Made by a program: the position numbers and the translations under genes. Below the pieces are notes generated by a model. It did not search any database. It saw only the letters and a program-made list of their open reading frames with translations, and was not told the DNA's origin. DNA of 64,000 bases from Paracraurococcus sp042666655 (GTDB taxonomy: Bacteria; Pseudomonadota; Alphaproteobacteria; Acetobacterales; Acetobacteraceae). Below, piece by piece: positions 23,689 to 31,778 of the stretch (its first letter is position 1; every line of letters starts with the position of its first letter). Location: contig NZ_JBHTDE010000007.1 of NCBI RefSeq assembly GCF_042666655.1, forward strand, positions 62,001-126,000, in the 5' to 3' direction.

Positions 23689-24233
23689 GCGCGGGTTCCG
23701 GAGGAGGTGCCGGGTGGCACCCAGGCGATGGGGATGCGGCGCGCGACGGCGCCGGCGACGACCGAGAGCGGCAATCCGCAGAGGAAGCGCAGCAGGGCGA
23801 AATCGGCGCCGAGCAGCGGCACCTCCCAGACCAGCACGCGCTGGAAGCCGTTCAGCGCCCAGGCGACGATGAAGGCGATCAGCGCGCCGCGGTCGGCCCC
23901 GGCCTGGGCCAGGACGAGGACCAGCGGGAAGGCCGCCATCGGCCCGCCCGGCATCGCCATGCCGCAGAGCGTCGCCACCAGCAGCCCGCGCGTCCCCGAT
24001 TCTGCGCCCATCCACTTCGCCAGGGCGCCGGGCGGGACCAGCTGCTTCAGGCTGCCGGCCAGCAGCAGCCCGGCCAGCAGCGCCGGCAGCACGGTGAGGA
24101 AGACATCGAAGGCGACGCCGAGCGCGCGGCGGAAGGCCTCGGGCCCATGCAGCACCCAGACCAGGCTGCCGGAGACGAGGCCGATCGACAGGATGACGAG
24201 GAGGCTGGAGTGGCGGCGGAGGAATCGCGGCAT
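23685..24233 (-). CDS. Permease half-protein A (ArsP/DUF318-like)
   Basis: The 182-aa protein parallels half-protein B: an N-terminal helix, LLAGLLLAGSLKQLVP, then WMGAESGTRGLLVATLCGM-AMPGGPMAAFPLVLVLAQAGA, and ALNGFQRVLVWEVPLLG. The two share the E-S-G, P-G-G-P and F-P-L-V pattern and the ...F-R-V-x-x-W-E-x-P-x-L-G block, so they arose by duplication. It is followed 4 bases overlapping by half B and precedes it in the transcript. Upstream, the 41-aa gene ends 28 bases before its start on the same strand, so the permease genes could be co-transcribed with mobA and fdhD. Confidence 0.75.
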   Translation of the reverse strand: MPRFLRRHSSLLVILSIGLVSGSLVWVLHGPEAFRRALGVAFDVFLTVLPALLAGLLLAGSLKQLVPPGALAKWMGAESGTRGLLVATLCGMAMPGGPMAAFPLVLVLAQAGADRGALIAFIVAWALNGFQRVLVWEVPLLGADFALLRFLCGLPLSVVAGAVARRIPIAWVPPGTSSGTRA

Positions 24234-24261
24234 CGGCCGCCACGCTGCGCCCGGCTAATCG

Positions 24262-24387
24262 CTACAGCCGCACGCCCTCGGTCTGGAAGCGGTCGGCCGC
24301 GGTCTTCTGGAATTCGGTGTCCAGCACCACCGCTGCGCAGACCGCGATGGCGAGGGCGGCGAGGATGCCGGTGAGGATGGCCTTCAC
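24262..24387 (-). CDS. 41-aa small membrane protein
   Basis: A GTG at 24387, with AAGGGAG 11 bases upstream, opens a 41-codon gene ending at TAG 24262. The product has one hydrophobic helix (AILTGILAALAIAVCAAVVL, residues 3-22) and a short polar tail, DTEFQKTAADRFQTEGVRL. This layout is common in tiny inner-membrane proteins near formate-dehydrogenase/molybdenum genes of Rhizobiales and Acetobacteraceae. It sits 45 bases after mobA and before the permease pair, on the same strand. Its function is unknown; it is a plausible stabilising subunit of a respiratory complex or permease. Confidence 0.65.
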   Translation of the reverse strand: MKAILTGILAALAIAVCAAVVLDTEFQKTAADRFQTEGVRL

Positions 24388-24432
24388 GTCGGCGGTCTCC
24401 CTTGGGTTCAGCGGTCTGCGTATGGGTCCGCG

Positions 24433-25041
24433 TCAGTTGCCTTGCAAGAGGCCTTCGGCCGCGGCCAGGTCCTCCGGCGCATTGGCGTTGAAGAAGGGGT
24501 CGATCGGGTCGGTCGGCCATTCCGCCGCGGCGCAGCCGAAGCGGGCGGTCCAGCGGTCGATCTTCTTCTCCCCGGCCAGCAGGGCGGCGCGGAGTTCGCC
24601 GCGCAGCGCCACGGGCCAGAGGGCGATCGGCGGATGGGTCCAGCCGCCGGATGCGGCGCAGGCCATCGGCACCCCGGCCGCGGCGCGCGCCGCCTCCAGC
24701 CGCTCCACCAGGTCGGCCGGCAGGAAGGGGCCATCGCCGGGGACCGACAGCACCGTCGGGATCTCCGGCCGGTGCGCCGCCGCCCAGTCGAGCCCGGCCA
24801 GCACCCCGGCCAGCGGCCCCGGGAAATCCGGCAGCGGGTCGGCGACCACCGGCAGCCCGTAGGAAGCGAAACGCGCCGGATCGCCATTGGCGTTGAGGAT
24901 GACGCCGGCCACCTGCGGCGCGACCCGGGCCAGCACGTGGTCCAGCAGCGGCCGGCCGCCGAGCGGCCGCAGCGGCTTGTCGCCGCCGCCCATCCGCCGG
25001 GCGAGGCCGCCGGCCAGGACGACGGCGATGACGTTATTCAC
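24433..25041 (-). CDS. mobA: Molybdenum cofactor guanylyltransferase
   Basis: The 202-aa protein carries the nucleotidyltransferase motif LAGGLARRMGGGDKPL (about residues 9-24), which binds GTP, and the D-P-LPDFPGPLAGVLAGL and VPGDGPFLP blocks of MobA. It transfers GMP to molybdopterin to form the MGD cofactor used by formate dehydrogenases and other DMSO-reductase-family enzymes. Its start overlaps the fdhD stop by 8 bases, so the two are co-translated. Together they serve maturation of a formate dehydrogenase that is not in this window. The length is typical for MobA. Confidence 0.92.
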   Translation of the reverse strand: MNNVIAVVLAGGLARRMGGGDKPLRPLGGRPLLDHVLARVAPQVAGVILNANGDPARFASYGLPVVADPLPDFPGPLAGVLAGLDWAAAHRPEIPTVLSVPGDGPFLPADLVERLEAARAAAGVPMACAASGGWTHPPIALWPVALRGELRAALLAGEKKIDRWTARFGCAAAEWPTDPIDPFFNANAPEDLAAAEGLLQGN

Positions 25042-25921
25042 CCAAGGCCTCCCGGCTGTTCTTCCGCCAGTGCCGGGCGCTTTCCTCCGCGACGTAATCC
25101 AGGTCGGCGTCGAAGACGATCCGTTCGGTCCCGGCCAGGGCGGTGAACCGCTTGCCCTTGCAGCGGCCGATCAGCGTCAGGCCGACCTCCTGCGCCAGCT
25201 CCACCCCCCATGCGGTGAAGCCGCTGCGGGAGACCAGGATGGGGATGCCCATCCGCACCGTCTTGATCACCATCTCGGAGGTCAGCCGCCCCGTCGTGTA
25301 GAAGACCTTGTCGCCGGGCGGGCAGGCGTTGCGGAACATCCAGCCGGCGATCTTGTCCACCGCGTTGTGCCGGCCGACATCCTCCATGTAGACCAGCGGC
25401 CGGTCCCGCTCGCAGAGCGCGCAGCCATGGATGGCGCCGGCCTCCAGATACAGCGTCGGCAGGGTGTTGATCCGGTGCAGCAGGCGATACAGCCAGCTGG
25501 TCCGGATCTCGGCGGATGGCGGAAGCCGCGCCCTGGAAAAATCCTCCAGCAGGTCGCCGAAGGCGGTGCCCTGGGCGCAGCCGCTGGTCAGCGTCTTCTT
25601 CTTCAGCTTGGCCTCGTAGTCGGTGCGGCGTTCGGTCCGCACCACCACCACCTGCAGGTCGTCGTCGTACTCCACGCCGGTGACGGCATCGTCCCGCCGC
25701 AGCATGCCCTGGTTCAGCAGGTAGCCCAGCGCCAGATCCTCCGGCCGGTCGAGAATCGTCATCATCGTGACGATCTCCTGCCCATTCAGGTAGAGCGTCA
25801 GCGGCCGTTCGACGGTTACGCTGGCCTCGATCGGTGCGCCGGTCTGGTCGATGCCGGTGACGCGCCGCGTCAGCCGCGGATCGGCGGGATCGGGCTGCAC
25901 CAGCAAGGGGATCTCTTCCAT
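25034..25921 (-). CDS. fdhD: Formate dehydrogenase accessory sulfurtransferase
   Basis: The 295-aa protein is FdhD, which passes sulfur from a desulfurase to the Mo-bisMGD cofactor of formate dehydrogenase. It has GRHNAVDKIAGWM (about residues 183-195) and YTTGRLTSEMV of the cofactor-binding domain. The usual CxxC loop is a single Cys115 in SGCAQG; a CALC pair occurs further on (Cys167 and Cys170 in HGCALCE), a pattern I associate with an alphaproteobacterial FdhD subgroup. The start is ATG 25921, and the longer frame upstream is arginine-rich. It is divergent from the BON-LysM gene. Confidence 0.9.
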   Translation of the reverse strand: MEEIPLLVQPDPADPRLTRRVTGIDQTGAPIEASVTVERPLTLYLNGQEIVTMMTILDRPEDLALGYLLNQGMLRRDDAVTGVEYDDDLQVVVVRTERRTDYEAKLKKKTLTSGCAQGTAFGDLLEDFSRARLPPSAEIRTSWLYRLLHRINTLPTLYLEAGAIHGCALCERDRPLVYMEDVGRHNAVDKIAGWMFRNACPPGDKVFYTTGRLTSEMVIKTVRMGIPILVSRSGFTAWGVELAQEVGLTLIGRCKGKRFTALAGTERIVFDADLDYVAEESARHWRKNSREALGE

Positions 25922-26006
25922 GCGGGAAAGGGTGGTGCGACGCGCATGGCGGCGCAACCCGCGTGCCGGCGTTGGCGTTTTGCACCACGTTTCAGGGAGG
26001 TACGAC

Positions 26007-26552
26007 ATGCCCACCTACCGCTTCCCCGCCGAGGCCGGCCTGGCCCTGGACGGCGGAGCGCCGACCGCCGCCGCCATCAGCGACAGGCTCGCCGAGCTTG
26101 GCCTGACGCGGCAGGGGGTGATGATCACCCGGCACGACGATGCCGCGACGCTGGAAGGCCAGGTGCCGGACGAGGCGACGCGGGAACGCGTGCTGCTCGT
26201 GGTGGGCAACCTGCAGGGCATCGCGCGGGTGGAGGACCGGCTGACCGTGGCGCGCGGCTCCGGGCTGCTGGACACGCTGGGCGGCTTCGCCCGTCTACCG
26301 GCGGGCAGCGCCAGCACCGAAGCCGCCGAGCGCGCGGTGCACCGCGCGGTGCCGGACCCGGGCGATACCGGCTATGGCCCGGGCGGCAGCATCCTGCACC
26401 TGGTGCAGCCGGGCGAGACGCTGGAGGGGATCGCGGCGCGGCACTATCACGACACGGCGGGCGCCGGCTGGTTGCTGGAATGCAACGCCGCGGTGCTGTC
26501 GGGTGCCGGGGCCTTGCGGCCGGGGATGGTGCTGAGGGTACCGCCGCGATAG
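26007..26552 (+). CDS. BON-LysM protein (Kbp/YgaU-like)
   Basis: The 181-aa protein has an N-terminal BON domain (about residues 20-75: ISDRLAELGL...ATLEGQVPDEATRERVLLVVGNLQGIARVEDRL) and a C-terminal LysM domain (about 128-180: HLVQPGETLEGIAARHY...LRPGMVLRVPP). This is the architecture of E. coli Kbp (YgaU), a soluble potassium-binding protein, although about 50 linker residues are extra. No signal peptide is visible, consistent with a cytosolic location. AGGGAGG lies seven bases before the ATG. It is divergent from fdhD. Confidence 0.88.
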   Translation: MPTYRFPAEAGLALDGGAPTAAAISDRLAELGLTRQGVMITRHDDAATLEGQVPDEATRERVLLVVGNLQGIARVEDRLTVARGSGLLDTLGGFARLPAGSASTEAAERAVHRAVPDPGDTGYGPGGSILHLVQPGETLEGIAARHYHDTAGAGWLLECNAAVLSGAGALRPGMVLRVPPR

Positions 26553-26960
26553 GGCGGGCGAAAGCGGACGGCAGGCTCGGGCCTGGAGGGCTCGGTGGGA
26601 TGCGGCACGGAGGCTGGTCGGGCCGGCGAATGCCGCGCTCGCCCGACTCACGAAAAGTCAACCAAAATTCCGCCTGTCTCCCTTGACCCGCCCTCTTGGC
26701 GGTGCCTAGAGACGAGCTTGAGCGGCACCCATGCCGTCGACGCAACCCAGCCCTGCCAATTGCGCAGCGGGGCTGGTTAACGCTTGCGTCTATCACCACA
26801 TCCCCCTGCACCCCCCGGTGGCGTGCCTCCCTCACGGCCTTCGCTCCTCCGTGCCGCCTTTGCGGCCCGGCCGGCGTTTCGTCGTTTGAGGGTCGCGCCG
26901 CATGGGTGCTGGCCGACATGCAGCGGGCCCGCGAAGGCCCGCCGAGGAGTGGATCGAGTG
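26553..26960 (+). other. Intergenic region upstream of the sigma-factor gene
   Basis: No gene is supported here. The AT-richer part at 26650-26720 contains TTGACC (26683-26688) with CTAGAG/TAGAGA at a 17-18-base spacing, a weak vegetative promoter. A heat-shock-like pair follows at 26783-26807. GC-rich sequence without clear structure fills the rest. Confidence 0.45.
26783..26807 (+). promoter_or_regulatory. Candidate RpoH-like promoter for the sigma-factor gene
   Basis: CTTGCG (26783-26788) and CCCCCT (26802-26807) are 13 bases apart. This resembles the enterobacterial sigma-32 consensus CTTGAA-N11-15-CCCCAT (4 of 6 and 5 of 6). The start codon is about 150 bases downstream. Short GC-rich matches arise by chance in such DNA. 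Confidence 0.25.
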
Positions 26961-28649
26961 ATGGACGGGTTTGTCACCGAGACGATGCTGGATGAGGGCG
27001 AGCCCGAGATCCGGGTCTCGCGTCCCCACGGCGCGCCTGCCTTCGATGATCTGGTGGCTCGTGTCCCGGGTGAGGATCATGCCGCTTGGGAGGAAGGCGA
27101 GGCGGCCGAGGAGGGCGACGACGCCCCCGAGGAACTCGTCGAGGAGGAGAGCGAGGACGGCGAGGCCGCCCCCGCCGCCGAGGCCGCGCAGCCCGCTGCC
27201 GGCAATTACGACGAAGCCTCGCTGGGCCGGACCGACGACCCGGTGCGCATGTTCCTGCGCGAGGCATCGCGCACCGAGTTGCTGACGCGCGAGCAGGAAG
27301 TCGCGCTCGCCCAGCGGATCGAGGCCGGCCGCGAGGCGATGCTGGGGGCGCTCGGCGCCTGCCCGGCGACCCGCGCCCAGCTCGGCGCCTGGCGCGATGC
27401 CGTCGCCGCGGGCCAATTGCCGCTGCGCGACCTGGTCGAGCTGGAGGCCATGGCCGCCGCGGCGGAGGCACCGGCCGAGGGCGAGGAGAGCGAGGCGACG
27501 GAGGGCACGCTCGACCAGCGGCTGCGGCCGGAGATCCTGGTCGCCTTCGATGCCGCCCTGTCGGGCGACCCGGATGCCCCGGCGACCGAAACCGCGGCCC
27601 TGGTCGCGGCGCTGCGGCTGCGCGCCGACCGGATCGAGACGCTGATCGAGGCGGTGCGCGCGGCGCACCGCAAGCTGACCGCGCTCGACGGCCGTGCGCT
27701 GCGGCTGGCGGCCACGGCCAAGGTCAGCCGCGACGACTTCCTGAAGCTGTGGGACGGCGGCGAGGCCGGCACGGCCAAGCTGGCGACCAAGTTGAAGGCC
27801 GCCGGCGGCGAGCTGCGGGAGATCCGTGTCGAGGTCGGTGCGGTCGAGGTCGAGGCCGGCGTCGCCGCCGCCTCGCTGCGCCGCCTGCATGCCGAGATGA
27901 GCCGCGGCGAGCGCGACATGCGCCGGGCGAAGGAGGAGCTGACCCGGGCCAACCTGCGCCTGGTCGTGCATATCGCCCGCAAGTACCGCAACCGCGGCCT
28001 GCTGCTGGGCGACCTGATCCAGGAAGGCAATATCGGCCTGATGCGGGCGGTCGAGAAGTTCGACTGGCGCAAGGGGTTCAAGTTCTCGACCTACGCCACC
28101 TGGTGGGTGCGGCAGGCGATGACGCGCGCCATCGCCGACCAGGCGCGGACCATCCGCGTGCCGGTCCACATGGCGGAGACGGCCTCGAAGATCGCCCGCC
28201 TCGGCCGCATCCTGGCGCACCGCACCGGGCGCGAGCCGACCGCCGAGGAACTGGCGGTGCGGCTCGGCGTGCCGACCGAGAAGGTGAAGTCGGTGCAGGG
28301 CATCGTCCGCGAGCCGGTCAGCCTGGATACGCCGATCGGCGAGGAGGACGACGGGCGCCTGGGCGACCTGATCGAGGACCGCAACGCGATCCACCCCTTC
28401 GAGGCGGTGGCGCGGTCCGGCCTGCGGGAGGCCGCGGCGCGGGTGCTGTCCGACCTGACGCCGCGCGAGGAGCGGATCCTGCGGATGCGCTTCGGCATCG
28501 GCATGGAGCGCGACCACACGCTGGAGGAGGTCGGCAAGACCTTCAACGTGACGCGGGAGCGCATCCGGCAGATCGAGGCCAAGGCGCTGAAGAAGCTGCA
28601 GAACGGCCAGCGCGGCCGGGCGCTGCGGAGCTACCTCGACCGCGGCTGA
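26961..28649 (+). CDS. rpoD: RpoD-like primary-type RNA polymerase sigma factor
   Basis: The 562-aa protein has a conserved region 1.2 (DDPVRMFLREASRTELLTREQE, about residues 93-114), an acidic N-terminus rich in Glu and Asp, a long non-conserved stretch, and regions 2 to 4. Regions 2.1-2.4 begin at ELTRANLRLVVHIARKYRNRG and include KFSTYATWWVRQAMTRAI. Region 4.2 is TLEEVGKTFNVTRERIRQIE. This is a sigma-70 group 1/2 protein. It is shorter than a typical alphaproteobacterial RpoD (about 650-680 aa), with no obvious region 1.1 helical domain, so it may be a paralogue rather than the essential housekeeping factor. The gene is monocistronic with a strong terminator. Confidence 0.9.
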   Translation: MDGFVTETMLDEGEPEIRVSRPHGAPAFDDLVARVPGEDHAAWEEGEAAEEGDDAPEELVEEESEDGEAAPAAEAAQPAAGNYDEASLGRTDDPVRMFLREASRTELLTREQEVALAQRIEAGREAMLGALGACPATRAQLGAWRDAVAAGQLPLRDLVELEAMAAAAEAPAEGEESEATEGTLDQRLRPEILVAFDAALSGDPDAPATETAALVAALRLRADRIETLIEAVRAAHRKLTALDGRALRLAATAKVSRDDFLKLWDGGEAGTAKLATKLKAAGGELREIRVEVGAVEVEAGVAAASLRRLHAEMSRGERDMRRAKEELTRANLRLVVHIARKYRNRGLLLGDLIQEGNIGLMRAVEKFDWRKGFKFSTYATWWVRQAMTRAIADQARTIRVPVHMAETASKIARLGRILAHRTGREPTAEELAVRLGVPTEKVKSVQGIVREPVSLDTPIGEEDDGRLGDLIEDRNAIHPFEAVARSGLREAAARVLSDLTPREERILRMRFGIGMERDHTLEEVGKTFNVTRERIRQIEAKALKKLQNGQRGRALRSYLDRG

Positions 28650-28677
28650 ACCGAGCCGGGCCGGGACGGCATGGTGC

Positions 28678-28706
28678 AAGGGAGCGGCCGCCAGGCCGCT
28701 CCTTTT
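28678..28706 (+). terminator. Rho-independent terminator of the sigma-factor gene
   Basis: GGAGCGGCC (28681-28689) pairs with GGCCGCTCC (28694-28702) around a GCCA loop. TTTT follows at 28703-28706, with AAG on the left extending the pairing. It also precedes the convergent chemoreceptor's 3' end at 28713 and can serve both. Confidence 0.88.
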
Positions 28707-28712
28707 GCAATT

Positions 28713-30191
28713 TCAGTGCACCAGGACGGCCGCGGCCTCCTTGGTCTTGGTCACCGCACCCGCGGCCTGGTGCACCGCGGAGGCGATTTCCGTGATGTTG
28801 CCCGAGACGGTCTGCACCGCATTGGCGGCAGACTGCATGTTGGCCGACATGCTGCGGGTCACCGCGCTCTGTTCCTCGACCGCCGAGGCGGTCACCGCCA
28901 CATGCTCCCGCACCGCCTCGACCGCGCCGCGGATCGCGGTCAGCGCCGCGGCGACCGTGGCCGAGGTCGCCTGGATGCCCTCGATCTCGCGCGAGATCTG
29001 TTCGGTCGCCTTGGCCGCCTGGTTGGCCAGGTTCTTCACCTCCGAGGCGACCACGGCGAAACCCTTGCCGGCATCGCCGGCCCGTGCCGCCTCGATCGTC
29101 GCGTTCAGCGCCAGCAGGTTGATCTGCCCGGCGATGCCCTGGATCAGCCCGACCACGCCGTTCATCGCTTGGGCGGCGTTGGTCAACTGCCCGGTGCTCT
29201 CGCCGCCGGCATTGGCCTGGGCGAAGGCGTCCTCGGTCGCGGTGCGCGACTTGGCCATGTTGTGGGCGATCTCGGCGATTGAGGCGGCGAGTTCCTCGGC
29301 GCTGGCGGCGACCATCTGCACGTTGCTCGAGGTCTCCTCCGCTGCATGGGAGGCAGAGCCGGCTTCCCGCGTCGAGCGGTCGATGGCGCCGTCGATCTCG
29401 CCGAAGTTGATGTCGATGAGCTTCTTGAGGTCGGCGAGCAGGGCGATCTGGCTGGTCACGTCGCTGGCGAATTTCACCACCTTGGTGACCTTGCCGTGCA
29501 TGTCGAGGATAGGGTTGTAGGAGCCCTCGACCCAGACCGGCCGGCCGCCCTTGCCGATGCGGCGGAACTGACCCGCCTGCGGCTCACCGCGCCGCAGCGC
29601 TGCCCAGAATTCCTTATAGTCCGCGCTGTCGCGCTGGGCGGGGTCGATGAACATGGACTGGTGCTTGCCGGCCACCTCGGCGGGGGAATAGCCCATCGCC
29701 TGCAGGAAATTCTCGTTGGCCTGCAGCAGCGTGCCGTCGGGGGCGAAGGCAACGACGGCCTGGGCACGGTCGACCGCCTTCATCTGCGCCGCGTAGTCGA
29801 GGTTGAGCAGCCGCTCCTTCGCATCCGCCCACTCCACCACGTAGCCGAGCCGCCGGCCATCCTGCCGCAGCGGGGTGACCAGAAGGTCGAAGACGTGCCG
29901 GCCGACTTTGATGGTCGCGGCATGCGGCTTGTTCAGCCCCGCCAGCATCTGCCGCTGATGCGTCGGGTTCTTGTGGAAGACGTCGATATTGCTGCCGATC
30001 AGGGTGGCCAGGTTGAAGCGGGGCAATTCCCTCCGCAGATCGGCCTCGGCTTCCCGCATCAGCTCGACGACCGCCGGGTTCATGTAGGTGATGGTAAGAT
30101 CGTCGTCGGCGACCATGATCCTGGTATGCACGGCATCCAGGGCCGCCAGCCTCGGCGCGGCGCCGGCATCGCGTTTGAAACTGCCGAACAT
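28713..30191 (-). CDS. Soluble PAS-PAS methyl-accepting chemotaxis protein
   Basis: The 492-aa chemoreceptor has no membrane segment and no HAMP. Two PAS domains lie at about residues 15-125 (DDDLTITYMNPAVVELM...) and 135-250 (AQAVVAFAPDGTLLQANENFLQAMGYSPAEVAGK...). They are followed by a signalling coiled coil with the conserved hairpin INLLALNATIEAARAGDAGKGF and AVVASEVKNLA (about 370-400). The second PAS has the PAS-PAC ending seen in energy/oxygen sensors. It is therefore a cytosolic receptor that probably senses an intracellular signal (redox or a metabolite) and acts through CheA/CheW. No che genes are adjacent. It ends next to the sigma-factor terminator. Confidence 0.92.
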   Translation of the reverse strand: MFGSFKRDAGAAPRLAALDAVHTRIMVADDDLTITYMNPAVVELMREAEADLRRELPRFNLATLIGSNIDVFHKNPTHQRQMLAGLNKPHAATIKVGRHVFDLLVTPLRQDGRRLGYVVEWADAKERLLNLDYAAQMKAVDRAQAVVAFAPDGTLLQANENFLQAMGYSPAEVAGKHQSMFIDPAQRDSADYKEFWAALRRGEPQAGQFRRIGKGGRPVWVEGSYNPILDMHGKVTKVVKFASDVTSQIALLADLKKLIDINFGEIDGAIDRSTREAGSASHAAEETSSNVQMVAASAEELAASIAEIAHNMAKSRTATEDAFAQANAGGESTGQLTNAAQAMNGVVGLIQGIAGQINLLALNATIEAARAGDAGKGFAVVASEVKNLANQAAKATEQISREIEGIQATSATVAAALTAIRGAVEAVREHVAVTASAVEEQSAVTRSMSANMQSAANAVQTVSGNITEIASAVHQAAGAVTKTKEAAAVLVH

Positions 30192-30283
30192 CGGGGCATC
30201 TCCATCTACGGTCCCGATGGGATGCTTTCGGCGCTAACGATCGGTGAACATGAGCGTTTCTTCATGTATCGGCCTGGGTGGGG

Positions 30284-31579
30284 TCAGGCGACTCGTCCGG
30301 CCGCTGCATAGCCCTCCTGGTCGCTGGCCGCGTCGGCACGGTCCTCCGGCTCGGGCGCCATCTCGCCTTCCCACTTGCCGACCACGGCGGTGGCCAGCGA
30401 GTTGCCGATGACGTTGGTCGCCGAGCGCCCCATGTCGAGGAACTGGTCGATGCCGATGATCAGCAGCAGCCCGGCCTCGGGGATGTTGAAGGTCGCCAGC
30501 GTCGCCGCGATGACCACGAGCGAGGCCCGCGGGACGCCGGCCATGCCCTTGCTGGTCAGCATCAGCAGCAGCAGCATGGTGATCTGCTGGCCCATCGAGA
30601 GCTCGATGTTGTAGGCCTGGGCGATGAAGATGGTGGCGAAGGTGCAGTACATCATCGAGCCGTCGAGGTTGAAGCTGTACCCCAAGGGCAGCACGAAGCT
30701 GATCACCTTCCGCGACACGGGGAAGCGCACCAGCTGCTCCATCAGCTGCGGATAGGCCGCCTCCGAGCTCGCGGTGCTGAAGGCGAGCAGGAAGGGCTGG
30801 CGGATCAGGCTGATCAGCTCGAAGACCCGGCGGCCGAAGATCAGGAAGCCGACCGCGGCCAGCAGGCACCAGAGGATCGCCAGGCCGAGGTAGAATTCGG
30901 CGACGAAGACCCCGTAGGTGACGAGGATGCCCAAGCCCTGGGTGGTGATGATCGCCGCCATCGAGGCGAAGACCGCCAGCGGCGCCATCAGCATGATGTA
31001 GCCGGTCACCTTGAGGATGACGTGGCTGATCTCCTCGCACCAGGCGACCACGGTCTTGGCCTTCTCCCCCAGCGCCGCGCAGGCGACGCCGAAGAAGATG
31101 GAGAAGACGACGATCTGCAGGATCTCGTTGGTCGCCATCGCCTCGAAGATCGAGCGCGGCACCAGATGCGCGACGAAGTCCTTCAACGAGAGCGAGGAGG
31201 TGCCGATCCCGCTGGCCGCCGCGGCATCCGGCAGCGGCATGTCCAGCCGCGCCCCCGGCTGCAGGATGTTCACAAGCACCATCCCCAGCACCAGGGAGAC
31301 GACGGAGGCCGAGACGAACCACAGCATCGCCTTGGCGCCGATCCGCCCGACCGCCCTGGTGTCGCCCATATGGGCGACGCCGACCACCAGGGTCGAGAAG
31401 ACCAGCGGCGCGATGATCATCTTGATCAGCCGCAGGAAGATGTCGGTGACGAGGGAGATGTAGCCGGCGATCGCCTTGGCGGTGTCCGGGTCGGGCCAGA
31501 GGATGTGGCAGAAATGGCCGACCGCGATCCCGAGGACCATACCGACCATGATGAGGATCGTCAGCCGCTGCGCCCGCAT
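30284..31579 (-). CDS. Dicarboxylate/glutamate:cation symporter (DAACS family)
   Basis: The 431-aa protein is a sodium- or proton-coupled symporter of the GltP/DctA family. It has eight membrane helices, the serine-rich AFSTASSEAAYPQL re-entrant loop (about residues 273-286), the substrate motif SFNLDGSMMY (about 305-314) and the second hairpin around TSKGMAGVPRASLVV. These transport C4-dicarboxylates or acidic amino acids. The start at 31579 is backed by GGGGGAAGG upstream. Longer frames exist only by read-through of GC-rich DNA. It runs toward the chemoreceptor, whose start is 93 bases away; a shared sensing role is not shown. Confidence 0.92.
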   Translation of the reverse strand: MRAQRLTILIMVGMVLGIAVGHFCHILWPDPDTAKAIAGYISLVTDIFLRLIKMIIAPLVFSTLVVGVAHMGDTRAVGRIGAKAMLWFVSASVVSLVLGMVLVNILQPGARLDMPLPDAAAASGIGTSSLSLKDFVAHLVPRSIFEAMATNEILQIVVFSIFFGVACAALGEKAKTVVAWCEEISHVILKVTGYIMLMAPLAVFASMAAIITTQGLGILVTYGVFVAEFYLGLAILWCLLAAVGFLIFGRRVFELISLIRQPFLLAFSTASSEAAYPQLMEQLVRFPVSRKVISFVLPLGYSFNLDGSMMYCTFATIFIAQAYNIELSMGQQITMLLLLMLTSKGMAGVPRASLVVIAATLATFNIPEAGLLLIIGIDQFLDMGRSATNVIGNSLATAVVGKWEGEMAPEPEDRADAASDQEGYAAAGRVA

Positions 31580-31778
31580 GCGCCTTCCCCCGGGCTCCGG
31601 CGGCGCCAGGATGCACGCCACGGGCCGCGGGGTGAAGCGTCGGCCCTGCCGAAAGGTTGCGACGCGGCAGGGGGCAGTGGCCCATGTCAGGCGCGGCCGG
31701 GAAAGCGGCATCCTCCCGTGGGACCCGGTGCGTCCAATGGGGAGGGACCACCTTTCCCGCCCCAAGCCTGCTTCCGAC

